NCBI GenBank assembly: GCA_025331445.1
Contig: JAIWNE010000172.1
Coordinates: forward strand, 1 to 45,991
Reading direction: 5' to 3'
Origin: Blakeslea trispora
Lineage: Eukaryota; Mucoromycota; Mucoromycetes; Mucorales; Choanephoraceae
Length of the DNA stretch: 45,991 nucleotides
The position numbers and the translations under genes are program-made. Shown piece after piece: positions 32,768 through 45,054 of this stretch (position 1 is its first letter; the number at the start of each line of letters is the position of its first letter). The notes beneath the pieces were generated by a model that made no database searches, was not told where the DNA came from, and saw only the letters and a list, made by a program, of their open reading frames with translations.

Positions 32768-32925
32768 TAGGAATCGCAGTCAGTTCGGTTCCAACCAACT
32801 GCAGAACCGTCGGTTCCATAACCGTAACCGAACCGACTCAACTTTCCTGATCTCATAACCGACTCGAAACCGAACCGACAAAACCGTCGGTTCTGTGTAA
32901 CTCGGTTCCAATCTCAAAATGGAAG
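32768..32925 (+). repeat. hAT left terminal inverted repeat and subterminal motif array
   Basis: TAGGAATCGCA followed by at least nine CGGTT/AACCG motifs in both orientations, for example AACCGTAACCGAACCGAC and AAACCGAACCGAC. Such arrays are the usual binding platform for hAT transposases. Confidence 0.88.
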
Positions 32926-33086
32926 TGCTTGGTTTTTGAATTCATTAAAGAAAAGTTGACAAACTCATGTAGTTTTGATTAAATTGAAGCAAATTTTTTA
33001 TTTAAATAAGTCAGTTAGAAAATGTAGATATAAAGAAAAAATATAAGCGGTAAAATTAATAAAAAAAATTAGTAAAAAAAAAAAGA

Positions 33087-35914
33087 TTATGCATTTGCTT
33101 GTTGTTGTACTTCTTGAATCCAATAACTTGATAGAACAAGCACTTTCACATTTTTGGCAGCAAGTTTAGCTCTTGCGCAAGTAGTAATTCTTTTTGCTCT
33201 CGAAAAAAGACGTTCACATGGTGTTGATGTTGAAGGTACTGAAAGATATTTTTTTGCCATTAATGACAAAGTCGGATACTTCTCACCTTCTGATCTGGGT
33301 ACCGAGTAATTTTTCCATGTTTGCAAGATGTTTTTCAATTCGATTTGACTGTTATTGAAATTAAAAAAATCTTCATCAATTTCTTCTTCATTTTCTTCAC
33401 TTTCTTCAACCTCTTCAGCACTTGTTGTATTCGTCATACTGTCCAAAAACTGCACCACCTCTGCATCGCTCATGTAATCACTTACAGACTCTTTTTCTTT
33501 GCCTTTAGAAATTTCTTTGATAGGCTTGATCGAAAGAAGCTCATGAACAGGGCCTTCTTGAACGTACTGGTCTAGTTCGTCTGCAGCAAGCGAGTTTGAC
33601 AGAGAGGACTGTGCTATTTCTTTCATCATCGACCCAAACAAAAAGCTACCTTGTACTGCTACTGATTGCTGTGACTCAGATGCAGTGGTAAGCGTACTGG
33701 TACTGTCAACTCCCTTGAGAATTCTCAACCATTCTTGCTTCACCAAGTACTCGCACTGCTCACCAAAGTCACCCCAGCCACCATCGATATGCCAAAGACC
33801 GAACTTGATTGAAGGATCCATAGCTGTTGCAATAGAGTACACGCTAGTATTGTCAGTAGCTGTGTAGTACTGGATCAATTTCTTTCGAGCTTCATATGCT
33901 CCTGTCAAAATTCGCTGGGTACCAAAATCAAAGTGCATCAGTTCGTCAGAGTGTTCGATTTTATCCACTACATCTTCGACTTGACAAGTGCTTGAGGGAT
34001 AGTGATCCACTAAGATGTTATCCAGATGATCTAACAGAGCATTATAGATCATAACAGCTCGATTTACAGTGGGATATCTAAGTGCAAATACTTTATATTT
34101 AATAATTTGTTCATCTATGAGGACAGAAGAATTTAATTTACCTTTGTCCAGAGGCCCAGAGTGTAGCTTGTTCAAATGGATCCAACAAATGGTGAACTTT
34201 TTCAAGATACTGAATTTCGTCATCGTTAAGCTCGAAGTTGTGCAAGCCAGTGTTCAAAGGTGCTCTTGCACATGTTCGCTTGTAGGCAGCCTTCATCTTC
34301 AGACTAACACCAATCATTTGCTTGGTTGAGTTCCAGCGTGTGCGTACATCTATTACCAGTTTTTGGTGTTTGATACCAACAGCATTGCAAGCTTCTTCAT
34401 AGAGTCGATTAAGATTATGAGATGCTCTAAGGAAAAAAAGTGTTAGCATGTGGAACTGAAAGACATACTTGTTCACATACCTTATTTTGACAATGCCTCT
34501 TCTGAGCTTGAGGATGGGATTGAACTGATAGGCATCCGATACATCAGCTTCAATAGTTTCAGCAACATTATAGATTGAAGAGTCACTGGTAGGTGCTTGG
34601 ACATTCAATCCTTTTGTAAGTAATTGCTGGCAGCTGAGGTTGATGACATGGTCAATACAGGAGATCCAATTTTCTTGCTTGTCGAAGCGCATGCTGGTTA
34701 GTTTGCTGATTTCGGTCATCATCTTACCCATATTGGAGCCGTTGTCGGTGGTAATGCAAAAAAGCTTGCTTTCGATCTTGAAGTCTCTTAACACTTGCAT
34801 AAATACTTCAGCAAGATATTCACCTGATGAAAAAAATGTTAGCAAATGCATCAAAGCGTTGACTTTAAATACTTACCAGTATGTCTGCTTTTAAGTTCTT
34901 CAAATCCAATCACTACTTGCTTAGGCTCCCAATTGCAATCAATGAAATGAGCGATTATACCGAGAAAATCAACATTGGTAGTTGAAGTCCAAACATCGCA
35001 AGTAAACGAGATGAAATCTTGTTGTGAAAGGTAAGTTGTCATTTTAACTTTCAACTCGTCGTAGTACTGTTGTATATCTTTTTTTACGGTGTTTGCTGAA
35101 ACAAGTTGGACATCTCTTTCACTTTGAGTTCGTCTGCATACATTCAACAGGTTTTGCAAATCAGCGCTTTCAACAAAGGAGTAAGGCAAAGAATGCTTGA
35201 CAATCATTTGGACTACGGCTTTACGGACATCATCGCGGGTGATGACATACTTGTTAGATCCCCCAGAGCCAGCTGTAACGTTGAGATACTTTTCAATCGA
35301 GTTATCATTGGGATTCTTGGCAGACAAAGGACGTCCAGCTTGCTCCCACATTTGCTTGGCTAAAAACGTGCGATCTCTTAAGTATTTCCATACCAATCAA
35401 CTGTCTGATTTGTCTGCTTACCTTTGCTTTCGTTCAAATTATGACTCTTCAACAAGTGCTTAGTCATGTTGCTGGTAGATGAATCAGGAGTGTAGTAAGA
35501 AGCATTGCAGCAATCGCTCGCTTTGATGCTATCATTTCCATAATCAAAGTTGCAGAAGAAAAAGTTTTCTAAACGGAATGAGTACCCTAAATCGATCATC
35601 CAAACGACCTGCTTCGATTGCTTTGCATTGACTATCTTAACACCAGGAATAGGACGAGAAAAGTTGGCAAGAGAAGGAGCAACAGGATTGTGTTTTCTTT
35701 TTTTGTTTCTACCGGAAGAGCTGCTTGATGAGACGATTGAAAGCTCCTGAGTTTCCTCCAAGAATGAGCCCAAAGAAGATACTTGAGACACATTGTTGTA
35801 AGAGTCAAAGTCAAAAGAAGAGGTGAGATATTCTTGCAAAGTGGAAGAAAGTACCGAGTCATCATTAAATGAAGAAGCGGCGCCAAAAGAGTTGTTGTTG
35901 TTGTTAGGGTTCAT
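33087..35914 (-). CDS. hAT transposase, apparently intact (869 residues)
   Basis: Five exons (35914-35422, 35374-34877, 34823-34481, 34426-34142, 34077-33087) join in frame with introns of 47-64 nt; the sum is exactly 870 codons including the stop. Layout: an Asn/Ser-rich N-terminus; a BED-type zinc finger (DCCNASYYTPDSSTSNMTKH then LLKSH); catalytic Asp in SFTCDVWTSTTN; second Asp in FCITTDNGSNMGK; an Arg-Trp motif in DVRTRWNSTKQM; catalytic Glu in TPCERLFSRAKRI within the C-terminal hAT dimerisation region (YPTLSLMAKKYLSVPSTS, then VLVLSSYW). An acidic insert (about EEVEESEENEEEIDEDFF) precedes that domain. No stop or frameshift is present, unlike the other transposases here. The first intron's acceptor was chosen by phase and is the least certain junction. 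It should excise and re-insert elements sharing its ends. Confidence 0.92.
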
Positions 35915-36100
35915 TGAAAATAGAAGAAGAACTATGGTAAAAAAGAGATAATGATATTAGAAACCCCAAATTGTGTTGTCAGGTTTTTATACTTTTTTAC
36001 CATCCATCAAAAACCACCTTTTTAGTCGCTTGTCCTAAACAAGGATGGTATTTTTGAGAGTTAAAGAAATAAATGGCATTGACGACTAAAAAGGAAATTT
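35915..36100 (-). promoter_or_regulatory. Upstream region of the hAT transposase with a 12-bp inverted repeat
   Basis: CCTTTTTAGTCG (36017-36028) and its perfect reverse complement (36083-36094) lie 54 nt apart, 103-180 bp upstream of the ATG. They could bind a regulator or be remnants of an insertion. No clear TATA box was picked out. Confidence 0.4.
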
Positions 36101-39100
36101 TCTTCCAAAATTTGCGGTTGTATTCTGAAATTGGAAATTTAAGTCTCTTGTTTTGCTGAACAATAAGAAAAAGTAAATTGTTAAAAGTGATGTATTTTCA
36201 TGGAAAAGACATAATCACTTCGTTTATATCGAAATGAGAGTGCCTAAGTCCTAAAAAAAGCCTTTACTGAATTAACATATTATGAGTTGAATCTGGTTTT
36301 TTCTTATAAAATAGAAATACTTTTTAATCAAGAGCTTTGTATCAAAATATATCGACTGATACTTCTCAAAGTTCATAAATTTAATTCTTTAAAATTGATG
36401 TTGTTCGACAATGATCACCACGGCGTATAGGAGTTTTAAAAATATTCGAGTGAGCTTTTTCTGATTGAGGTCAATATTCAGCTTTAATAGACATGGTTCT
36501 TTTGGCTTTTGAAATGAATAAGTGATGGATTTTTTGGTTGAAATGTAATGTAGAGACTTAAGGGAGGTTATTTTTTTTAATTTGAAGCTGATCTGAAGAG
36601 ATGAGTTGATCTCGGTTTTTTTTACATGTCAAAGGCCATAAAATAAATAAAAAAACTAAGAAAAATAATCTGTGAGAAAGAGATTTGGCTGAAAAGGGAG
36701 AAAAATAGCAGTGAAAATGAAGAGACAATCAAATGGGGGGATCGATTTCAGATTTCATGCAAAAAATATCTACAAAAATGGTAAATGGGGGGATAGGCTA
36801 AGAGAGGTGAAACAATCTGTGTAAAAAAATAGAGAGTATGTATGCAAATTTAATTTAAAGGTAAAGAAGAGGTATTTGGAAGGTAATCCTAAAGTAAAGT
36901 CAGATAAATGACGAAATAAAGATAGTAGGCTGAAAGAGAAGAAAATAAGCATAAGCCATTTAATTATAAAGCCAAAGGCTAAAGAGCCATTTTTTAATTT
37001 TTTGTGTAATCATAACAAGGTGTAGAAAGCTAAAGAAGTGTAAAAAAGTGTAAAAAATAAAATAGCAAGTGTGGTGATTACACCATAATTGATTTATAAA
37101 AGATGTTCATTAAAAGATCATTGTAGACAAAGAAGTATTCTATAAAAAGAACTTCATGTATCTGAATTGGAATCATTACCTAGTTAAGTAAAGACTAAGG
37201 GATTCACCCTGAAATGCAAGATGTAACTACTCAGACTCAGACTGAGTATCAATCAGATAAATTGCACATCCTAAATATAAATGACAGCTGAAACCAACTT
37301 CAGGATTGAGCCAATCAATCCCTTAGATCATTTCCAAACTAGTCATACATCAATAACAATAACCCTTATTATAACAAGAGCAAGTCTTTAAAGCTTGCTC
37401 ATCAACAATCATTTCTACTCTCAGCTTAAATAATCGGATAAACCAAGCTCAAATCATTTTGTACAAATAGTCGTTGTAAATTCAGTAGATAGAAAACTTA
37501 TCTCTCTTTATTAGAATAAAAGGATTATCAAAGTACTCACTTGGCTTTTTATTCTTGAACCACTTCCATTTTCCACAGCAAGGTTTAGAGAAGGTGTTTG
37601 TTATTCATACTTTTAAATTTTAAGACGGTAGTACAAGAAATTCACGATTGTTGTGAGTGTAAGAATGAAACAGAGAAATCCTTTAGAACTTGTATAGTTT
37701 ATTAAAGAAAAATCAGATGTCGTTTATAGCTATGGAATATCTGGGTATTTATATCTTTTAGGTCGGATAAACTGATTCTATCATCTAGAGATGATCAGGG
37801 AATCTATTTAATATCGAGGATACGGAACACTATATCATTGACCATGTCTCAGATATTCAGTCTACTCAGCTCTCAGGTCATAGCTGATCTGAGATGGTAA
37901 GATAAAAAAAATTGTTTTAATAAATTCTTTAGCACCATCTTGTCATTTTCATTGTCACATCAATTCTGATTCGGTATAGCTGATATCAATAGTTTATCCA
38001 CATCGATAAGGCCTGAGTCCCGAGAGCCAATTGGTCTATTTGATATATGATCCAATTTGTCTCTCAAGTTAGCATCATATTAGAATCGATCTCTAAAGGA
38101 TAGATAGATGAAGTAGACATTGATCTATTACAGTTACTCTAGTTCTATTCTAGACTCTATGTCCAGATATAGTATGTATAATAATACTTTGTATCATTTA
38201 TTTCGTAATCAGTATCTAGATTCTAAATGTTCACAACAACGATCATGACTAAATTTCAATCTTGAGATCTCTCATCACCATCACTGAAGCAACATGAGCA
38301 CATGGAGAAGGATTCGTTGTTGCTGTAAGTGTCTTTAAGTCAAATAATGACTGGCAAAATGAATAATAGACATTCCAGCAGTTAGGTAAAATAAAAACTG
38401 CACTCATCTTTGTATAAAGTGAGATGATGTAGTTTGGGCTGAATTAAATCGCATTGTATGAGAGTAAGCAGTGCTTAGAAAAGCTGAAAAAGATAGATGC
38501 TGGTGTAAGATTATGAGCAACAACTTAAAGAGAAGTTTAGATAGGAGAAAAGAAACAAATGCTACTTTGAAGCAAGTCAAAAGGAAAGAAAGAAAAGTAA
38601 TAACAATCACTACTGAATCACTATCTTATCCTCAGCTAATGACTCTCACTAAATAAGGATAGAATGGTTCATTATCCCTTTTAAGAACTGCTAGTTTTAA
38701 ACATTGGAAGTCAATCTTGAGACTAGGCAAATCAATTATGTAGACAAAAAACTTCAAATACTCTAAATTAGGTATTTGACTTGATGGTGAATTAGAATGC
38801 TTAGTTGAGAAGTCATGAAAGAGGAACAGAAGGATCAATTTTAGGCTTTAAATGACTAATCCATTCACTTCTTTTATAGGAACAATTGATAATTGCACAT
38901 ATCTATCGTAAGAGATATCATCAACAGATTTCAATACTTATGGTCAATGTTATCAATAAATGGATTCAAAGGGTGTCATAAGAAGTATTTGTGTCAGTGA
39001 GCCTTTACAATAAATAAATAATCTTATTACATTTGGCTTCTGATGTGCCATCCTATTGTTATAGTCTATTATATCTCTAACAAGAGCGACACTATATAAT

Positions 39101-41640
39101 AGGGTTGCTCTTGATACATTTTATTTTTAAGCTAGTTACTAGTATGTTAAAAAATGGTTCATTTATATACATGTATAATTTTGAGACAGCTTGACGCTTT
39201 GCTATCAACTTTTTTATAGATTCTACCTTGGTATTTCTTTAGGATCCCCTTTACAAAAGCGTTCCTTTAATTGATCACTAATAAGATCTGTTCATGCAAA
39301 TCCAAGACATTTTCCTTTTCAGTACAATTTTAGCCTGAATCTGTCAATGAAATCATACTTTCTTCCCATCACTGCCATATTTCTCATATATACTGGCCTT
39401 TTTTTTTCAATCCCCCATTTTCTTTTTCTCTCTTTTTGTTTCAGTAAATGCACAGCAAAAGGTAAGCACTTTTATCTCTTTTTTTTATTATAAATATCAT
39501 ATAATCCATCAACATCACTGACTCTTTTATTTTACAATAGCTACATGTATATCACCTTATCATGACGATATCTCAATAACTCGACTACGCTTCTCTTCTA
39601 TTTCTTTGAATCCTTCAACTCTTCTTCCGTATATATCTGTTTATCATCCACTTTATATACATTTATATAAACACTCATCATAAGCCCTGATTGACAATCC
39701 TTTATTCATGTCACCTTCTTCTGCACTACTTTTCACCATCTCATCCATGACTTTTTGATCCAAACTGCCTGTTCTCTACCATGTTTCTCAAACTTATACC
39801 TTTTTGACTGTTATCTGAATTCTATCTCTATTAATGTTGGCTATCTGGATCCATGCCTCTTTTTCGGATTACTTTTGTCTTAGGTCTTTCGGTTTCTCCA
39901 TTTGTTTGTCTATCTTATTCTTTGCATCGCATTTACTAACTTGCTCTGTTTGTAGTCATTGCCTTGAAGCCTTTTAACAAACACACATCCAATTGCCTAC
40001 CATGCTTCCATCCTATGTCTGATTTGTTCATGTCTACCTTCTTTCTTATGTGCTCATGTGATCTTTCTCTCTAACTATTGCCACTGGTCATTGTCCTAAA
40101 TTCAAGAGATACTTTTTCTCTCTGATATACCGTCGTTCAGGGTACTTGGTCTCTTCTCATGTCGCCATCTCTCTACCTCATCTTCAGGAAATAATCTCTA
40201 TCCACCTATTCTCCTTCCACTACTATGGTCTATGCTTTCAGAGGTTGAAGAATCTCTTTTTGGTTGAACTTGGGCTCCTTCCAACTTTACTGCTTATGCT
40301 TTTCTTCTTTTTGTGTCTTCTCGCCTTTGCTCATGCTTACATGTGAGCTCCATCCCAGACGAGGTTGCCTCATCGCTTTGAATCTCTTTCGTGACAAGTG
40401 AAATACCGCTTCCAGATTATTTTGACTCTGCTATCTTACCAAATAAATCCCTCTTTATCAACTGTTTACTTTTGACTGTTGCTCTCACTGCTGGCTGAAC
40501 TCATGAGGTACCTAATCACAATTAAAGGACACAACATGCTGATGACAAAGTACATGCGTAAAGGATCGCGTCTCATCTTTATTTTTTTTTGTTTTTTAGA
40601 CTTGCTATGCTATTTGCTTTCTACTTCTATTGTTTCTGACTCTTGTATGTACTGGTGTTGAGTGATCTCTTACTTGGTGTTGCTCATGACCTTGCATGTT
40701 GCTTCAAGTTGGCTGTCAAGAAAAAAAATTAATTTCGAAAAAATTACTCTCGGTTAAGGCTGTATATTTTCTCAAGCGCAGCTACTGCAAAGCTTATTGA
40801 AGGCTCTAGTCATGGAAACTAATTCATTTCTGCTTCCTATACTGCTTCCTATGATTCCAAAAGGTACCTATATCAAAGCCAAGCATGCCAATCTATCTGA
40901 GTACACCCGATGCAGCATCCCTATTACAAAAAAGGACATATGAGCTACAAATCAGCCTAAAGAAAAACCCATATATAGCATATATTGATTCAAATTAATA
41001 AAATCAATGAAGCTCAATTTGCCCATAATACTTAAATAATCCAGTCATATGTCAAGCTTATCCGAAGATTAAAGCGATACGATTAGCCCATTTATTGCTT
41101 ATACTTCTAAAACTTGTTAAATCATCATTACTATATACTTTAAAGGCCATTTGTCACTATAACTCCCCTTTGAGACCTAAGTTAGATATGATTCGACTAT
41201 AAACAACTCCTATTTAAAGTAATTCTCGAAAGGGTTTTGCCTTTCAACAAAAAATGTCAGAATCTAACAAAATATCATGTCAGATTGCTTAAAAACCTTA
41301 AACCGCCTTAATTGAATTTCAAGGTTTACGTGTCAAAATCTGACAAAAAATAATGTAATTTCAACATCTTTTAAGCCGTGGTGGATGCTTTTTGGTGCGT
41401 TGTTGTGAGCGAAATAAGCTGAAATAACATCATGTTGTAAGCATATTTATAAGTTTTGATATCGATAGATCTTTCGTATTGAAAACGTTACATTAATTGA
41501 CATGCAAAAAAATATATAACAGTGAAGGTTGATTTATTAAAAAGACGGTAGGCATAAAAAATGTATGTGTGCACAAATGTTTAGGTACAATAAGAAAAAG
41601 CGTTTATGTAAATAAGCCAAAATAGTGTATAACTACTCAT
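36101..41640. other. Gene-less interior of the hAT element
   Basis: 5.5 kb, AT-rich, longest frames about 60-68 codons and none recognisable. Sub-regions: A-rich on the plus strand at 36.1-37.1 kb; the inverted 171-bp repeat at 38069-38239; a strongly pyrimidine-rich tract at about 39.4-40.45 kb with splice-like signals; AT-rich to 41.6 kb. Probably several old nested insertions. Confidence 0.5.
38069..38239 (-). repeat. 171-bp repeat, copy 2, inside the hAT element
   Basis: Inverted copy of 16936-17106 with about five differences. It includes the antisense of the last codons of the unrecognised ORF of 15.9-17.0 kb. Confidence 0.9.
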
Positions 41641-41654
41641 TCAGTAGCACAATA

Positions 41655-41786
41655 TCAGAACCGAAGTTGCTTAACCGTCGGTTAACCGAACCGAGAATCG
41701 AACCGACTATCAATTTTCGCAGAACCGACTTTTTTCAGTCGAGTCCGGTTTAGAACCGAACCGTAACCGACAGATTGCGATTCCTA
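41655..41786 (-). repeat. hAT right terminal inverted repeat and subterminal motif array
   Basis: Mirror of the left end: CCGTCGGTTAACCGAACCGA, TCGAACCGACT, AGAACCGAACCGTAACCGAC, then TGCGATTCCTA as the terminus. Confidence 0.88.
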
Positions 41787-41824
41787 GTTTTATTGAATAA
41801 ACAAGAAGCTCTTTTCTCCCTCTA

Positions 41825-41894
41825 CACTACAGGGAATTAAAATTTGAGGCCTTTAACCGACTAAATTTTTTGTCGGTTTTATGTCGGTCAAAGG
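41825..41894 (+). repeat. Candidate CACTA-type transposon terminus
   Basis: CACTACAGGGAATTAAAA at 41825, 31 bp after the hAT target duplication, resembles CACTA/EnSpm ends. Just inside are CCTTTAACCGAC (41850-41861) and GTCGGTCAAAGG (41883-41894), which pair at 11 of 12 positions, plus another GTCGGTT at 41872-41878. The decayed Tnp2-like gene downstream supports the reading. The other end is not in the window. Confidence 0.5.
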
Positions 41895-42655
41895 GGTCGT
41901 TTCAAGCAGTAAAATGTAAATTTATGAAAATTGGTCAAAACTGAATGAAATTCAAAACAGTGATGTATGTAGCTATCTAGAATATATCCATGCAAAAAAA
42001 ACGCTACTTTTACCATCATTTTCTATGCTCTTGCAAGCGTTCAATTTGAACATTCTTTGAACCGGTTTCAAGAGCCGCTTTTTTTTAACAAAATCTAGTT
42101 TTTTATTGTGACCACTTTAAATTTCATTTTTAAAAAAAAAGTCTACGATTTTAACCAATAAAAAGCTATTTGATTTCGGACTTGTTCAGTATCACATTTT
42201 AAACGGAGCAGATCTGTGCTTTAACAATTTTCCTATTATATAAATTAGGAAGGCATTCTGTCTAAAATAAGAGCAAAAGGGATAAAGAAAACAGCTTATA
42301 ATCTACAGACATAGCTTTAAAAGTGCTGATATGCATATCAAATTGAATAAAAAGTTAAGCATTATCAACAAATACTAAATTTGAAACATGTTTTACTTTA
42401 ATAATTACTGACTGAAAGGGACCATACATTGAAGAAGAACATTTATGATTCAAAGACATTGTTTCCAATCAATAATTTCTAATCAGTAAAACTTTTGATT
42501 TGTCTATATTCAAGGAACAAATAAGATTCTGTAAAATCCTTTTGATTAGTGAAAAAGTAGATTGTAGCTCAGGTAGAAGAAAAAGATATAAAAGATGCAA
42601 AGAAAAATAAAGCAAAACAGCCATCTATTCGATATTTTATTCGATTTACCTTAAC

Positions 42656-45054
42656 ATGACTGCTACTCCTGCTAGAAACACTTGATCTACTGTTTTGTGA
42701 CATCTGCAAATACAGACCTGAACAGGCCAAGTTTATCAAGCCTTCTACCCATCGTTCTCACAAAAAATCCAACAAGTACGATAACATGCCCTATCAAGAA
42801 TGGCTGAAACCAACAGTAAGTGCTCTACATCTATTTCAGCCAATTCGCCTCATTCTACTCATTACCTCATAATTTATAGAAACAAAATCAACGGACGCAC
42901 TCCATACTTTGCTAATTCCAACAAGCGAATTAGTCGAACAACCATCTAGCTCAGATAATTTTGCTCAACTGTAACGCCTACATAACGAGTAGAACTAACA
43001 ATCAATCTTCAGTAGATCCAATGCAAATTGTGAAGTTGAAAACTGTCGATGCCTTTGTTGAATCTGCAACTGTAACTGAGCTGAGCCTGAGCTTCAGCCT
43101 GAGCCGAGCACGAGCCTGAGTCTGCTGGACCTTCTGAATTTGATCTTTTGTGTAAGTAGTTCTAGAGCAGTCAATTTAGTACAAGTACTCTAACGCCAAC
43201 TCATTTCTTCTCTCAACTTAGCTGACAAACTTCCTCAAAGCCCTCCTCAAAGATCCTCTTTCAGCTAGTCCACTGACATGTACAATAACAGCACTCCTCG
43301 CAATCAAATCGAAAAGTACATGCAAGATCTCAACCGCTTGTTAGAAATCCAAGTCGATGCTTTTCGTTTCCCAAAGACATTGACAACGTTCTTACAAAGA
43401 AGCCAACTTTTAAACTGAGCAATGATGGTATAAAGTACTACAACGTTTGTACTAGCTGCCATCATCTTCACGACAAAAGAACGAACCTGGAGAGAATGAC
43501 ATCGTTTGTAACCGAATCTACAGAAAGCAGCATTCAAGCCAGCAAAGTCAGAAAAATACTGTAAAGGCAAAGTCTATGATTATGATTGCACTAAAGAGTA
43601 CCAAAGCTTGTGCCTCAAAAGAGTATCCCTACTGTTCCGTTATTTCAACACTAAAAGTTCTTTCTGCGTCAAGGCTTTGCTGATCAGACCAACGAATGGA
43701 GAAAACGTGAGACTGTTCCCGGCTATATGCTTGACATCTACGATGGTACCGGTTCTCCGAATTTAAGGCACTCCCAAACGATCCTCTTCCTTTTGCTTTC
43801 CTCGGTGACTACAACCTGTTGCTCACTGTAAATGTCGACTGGTTTGGTCCCTTCAATGCCCAATATAGTGTGGATGCATCTACCTCACTATACAGAACCT
43901 GCCCAAAGCCAATGGTCGTGACCTAAAGCAAAACATGTTACTCGTAGGAGTCATTCCTGGGCCTCAAGAGCCTCCAACTACCACGTTCAATTATTATTTG
44001 AAGCCATTGGTGGATGAGTTGCTCGTGTTGTTAGAAGGTGTGGAGATGACAATGGTGATGAAAGATGGTTCAGTTGTCAACAATAAAGTCAGGGCATGCT
44101 TGGCTACAATCTGCTCAGATCTTCCAGCAACCAAGAAACTAGCAAGTAGTATGTCCTTCAACAGCAATTTTGGTTGTCACTTGTGTCACACCCAGTTCCC
44201 CCGTTTTGCAGGTCCGGGCAATCAAAGAAACTACTGCAGCTGGGACTGCGACAGTTGGAGAAGAAGAACCCAAGAAGAAACCAGAGCAAGCTCTCGTGCT
44301 TGGAAGGAGGCCGAGACTGCAAAAAAAAAAGACAAGAATTGGAGCAAGGAAGTGGTGTTCGTTTTTCGGTACTGTTTGAGTTGCCGTATTTTTCTTACGA
44401 CTTGCTGGCCATTGAGCCTATGCACGTTTTGTACCTAGATGCAGCCAAGACCGCTTTGACCAAGATGATGCCAGAAGATGCCTATGTGAAGGTTCAAAAG
44501 GTCATGCGATGCCATATGAGGTTTAATCATCAGGCTCCTGGCAATCCAATGTCTAAAAAAATTACTAAAAACGGGTTCCCATATGTCAAAGCAGTCGAAT
44601 TCAAAGACTTTATGACCTCTATGGCCCATGCTCTCCTTTGTCCTCCCGCTCTTGATGCCTCTGTTTACATGCACATGATGGAGTTGATCCATGCACTTCG
44701 AATCCTTGATTCTGGTGCCATAAAAATTCTGATATTGATATCGTTCATAACCATCTCCTGAACTTTGCAAAAAAATACGAACAAGCATACGGCTCTGAAT
44801 CTGTCTCGCCTAACTTCCATTTCATGCTGCATCTCCGCGATTGTATGCATAAATGGGGTCCAGTCTCTTGCTTTTGGGCGTTTAACTTCGAAAGAAACAA
44901 CCTCTTCCTCAAAAACGTCAAAACAAATCATAAGCATGGTTTTGAAAAAACATATATGCGCAAAATGCAAGCAATCATCTTCTCGAATGATGCTGGTATT
45001 ACCATCTCAAATGAACTTTCTAGTCGTTTTGTCTTCTTTTGTTATTATTATTAA
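42656..45054 (+). pseudogene. CACTA/Tnp2-like (Plavaka-type) transposase, heavily damaged
   Basis: Starts MTATPARNT followed by TGA, then a zinc-finger-like CDICKYRPEQAKFIKPSTHR and a probable intron after QEWLKPT. Recognisable blocks in changing frames: TNEWRKRETVPGYMLDIYDG (about 43700); NVDWFGPFNAQYSVDAS (about 43840); VGVIPGPQEPPTTTFNYYLK and PLVDELLVLLEGVE (43940 on); FGCHLCHTQFPRF; a shift near 44350 into FELPYFSYDLLAIEPMHVLY; a shift near 44720 into IVHNHLLNFAKKYEQAYG, FHFMLHLRDCMHKWGPV and CFWAFNFERNNLFLKNV. The order from the DIYDG block through IPGP and EPMH to the FERNN block is that of fungal Tnp2/Plavaka transposases. At least three frameshifts and one or more stops mean it is not functional. 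Confidence 0.75.

Larger units (their letters stand above)
32768..41786 (-). mobile_element. hAT superfamily DNA transposon, 9.0 kb, exact ends
   Basis: Both ends start TAGGAATCGCA (32768 on; reversed to 41786), and an exact 8-bp target duplication GTTTTATT lies outside them (32760-32767 and 41787-41794). Eight-bp duplications are diagnostic for hAT. Subterminal regions are packed with CGGTT/AACCG motifs. An uninterrupted hAT transposase occupies 33087-35914. The remaining 35.9-41.6 kb has no frame above about 68 codons and includes a foreign 171-bp repeat, so the element carries nested or passenger DNA. hAT elements are usually 2.5-5 kb, so this one is large. Confidence 0.93.

Noticed and set aside
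40146..40346. 66-codon leucine/phenylalanine-rich plus-strand frame
   Set aside because: Falls in the pyrimidine-rich tract, where Leu, Phe and Ser codons are expected by composition.
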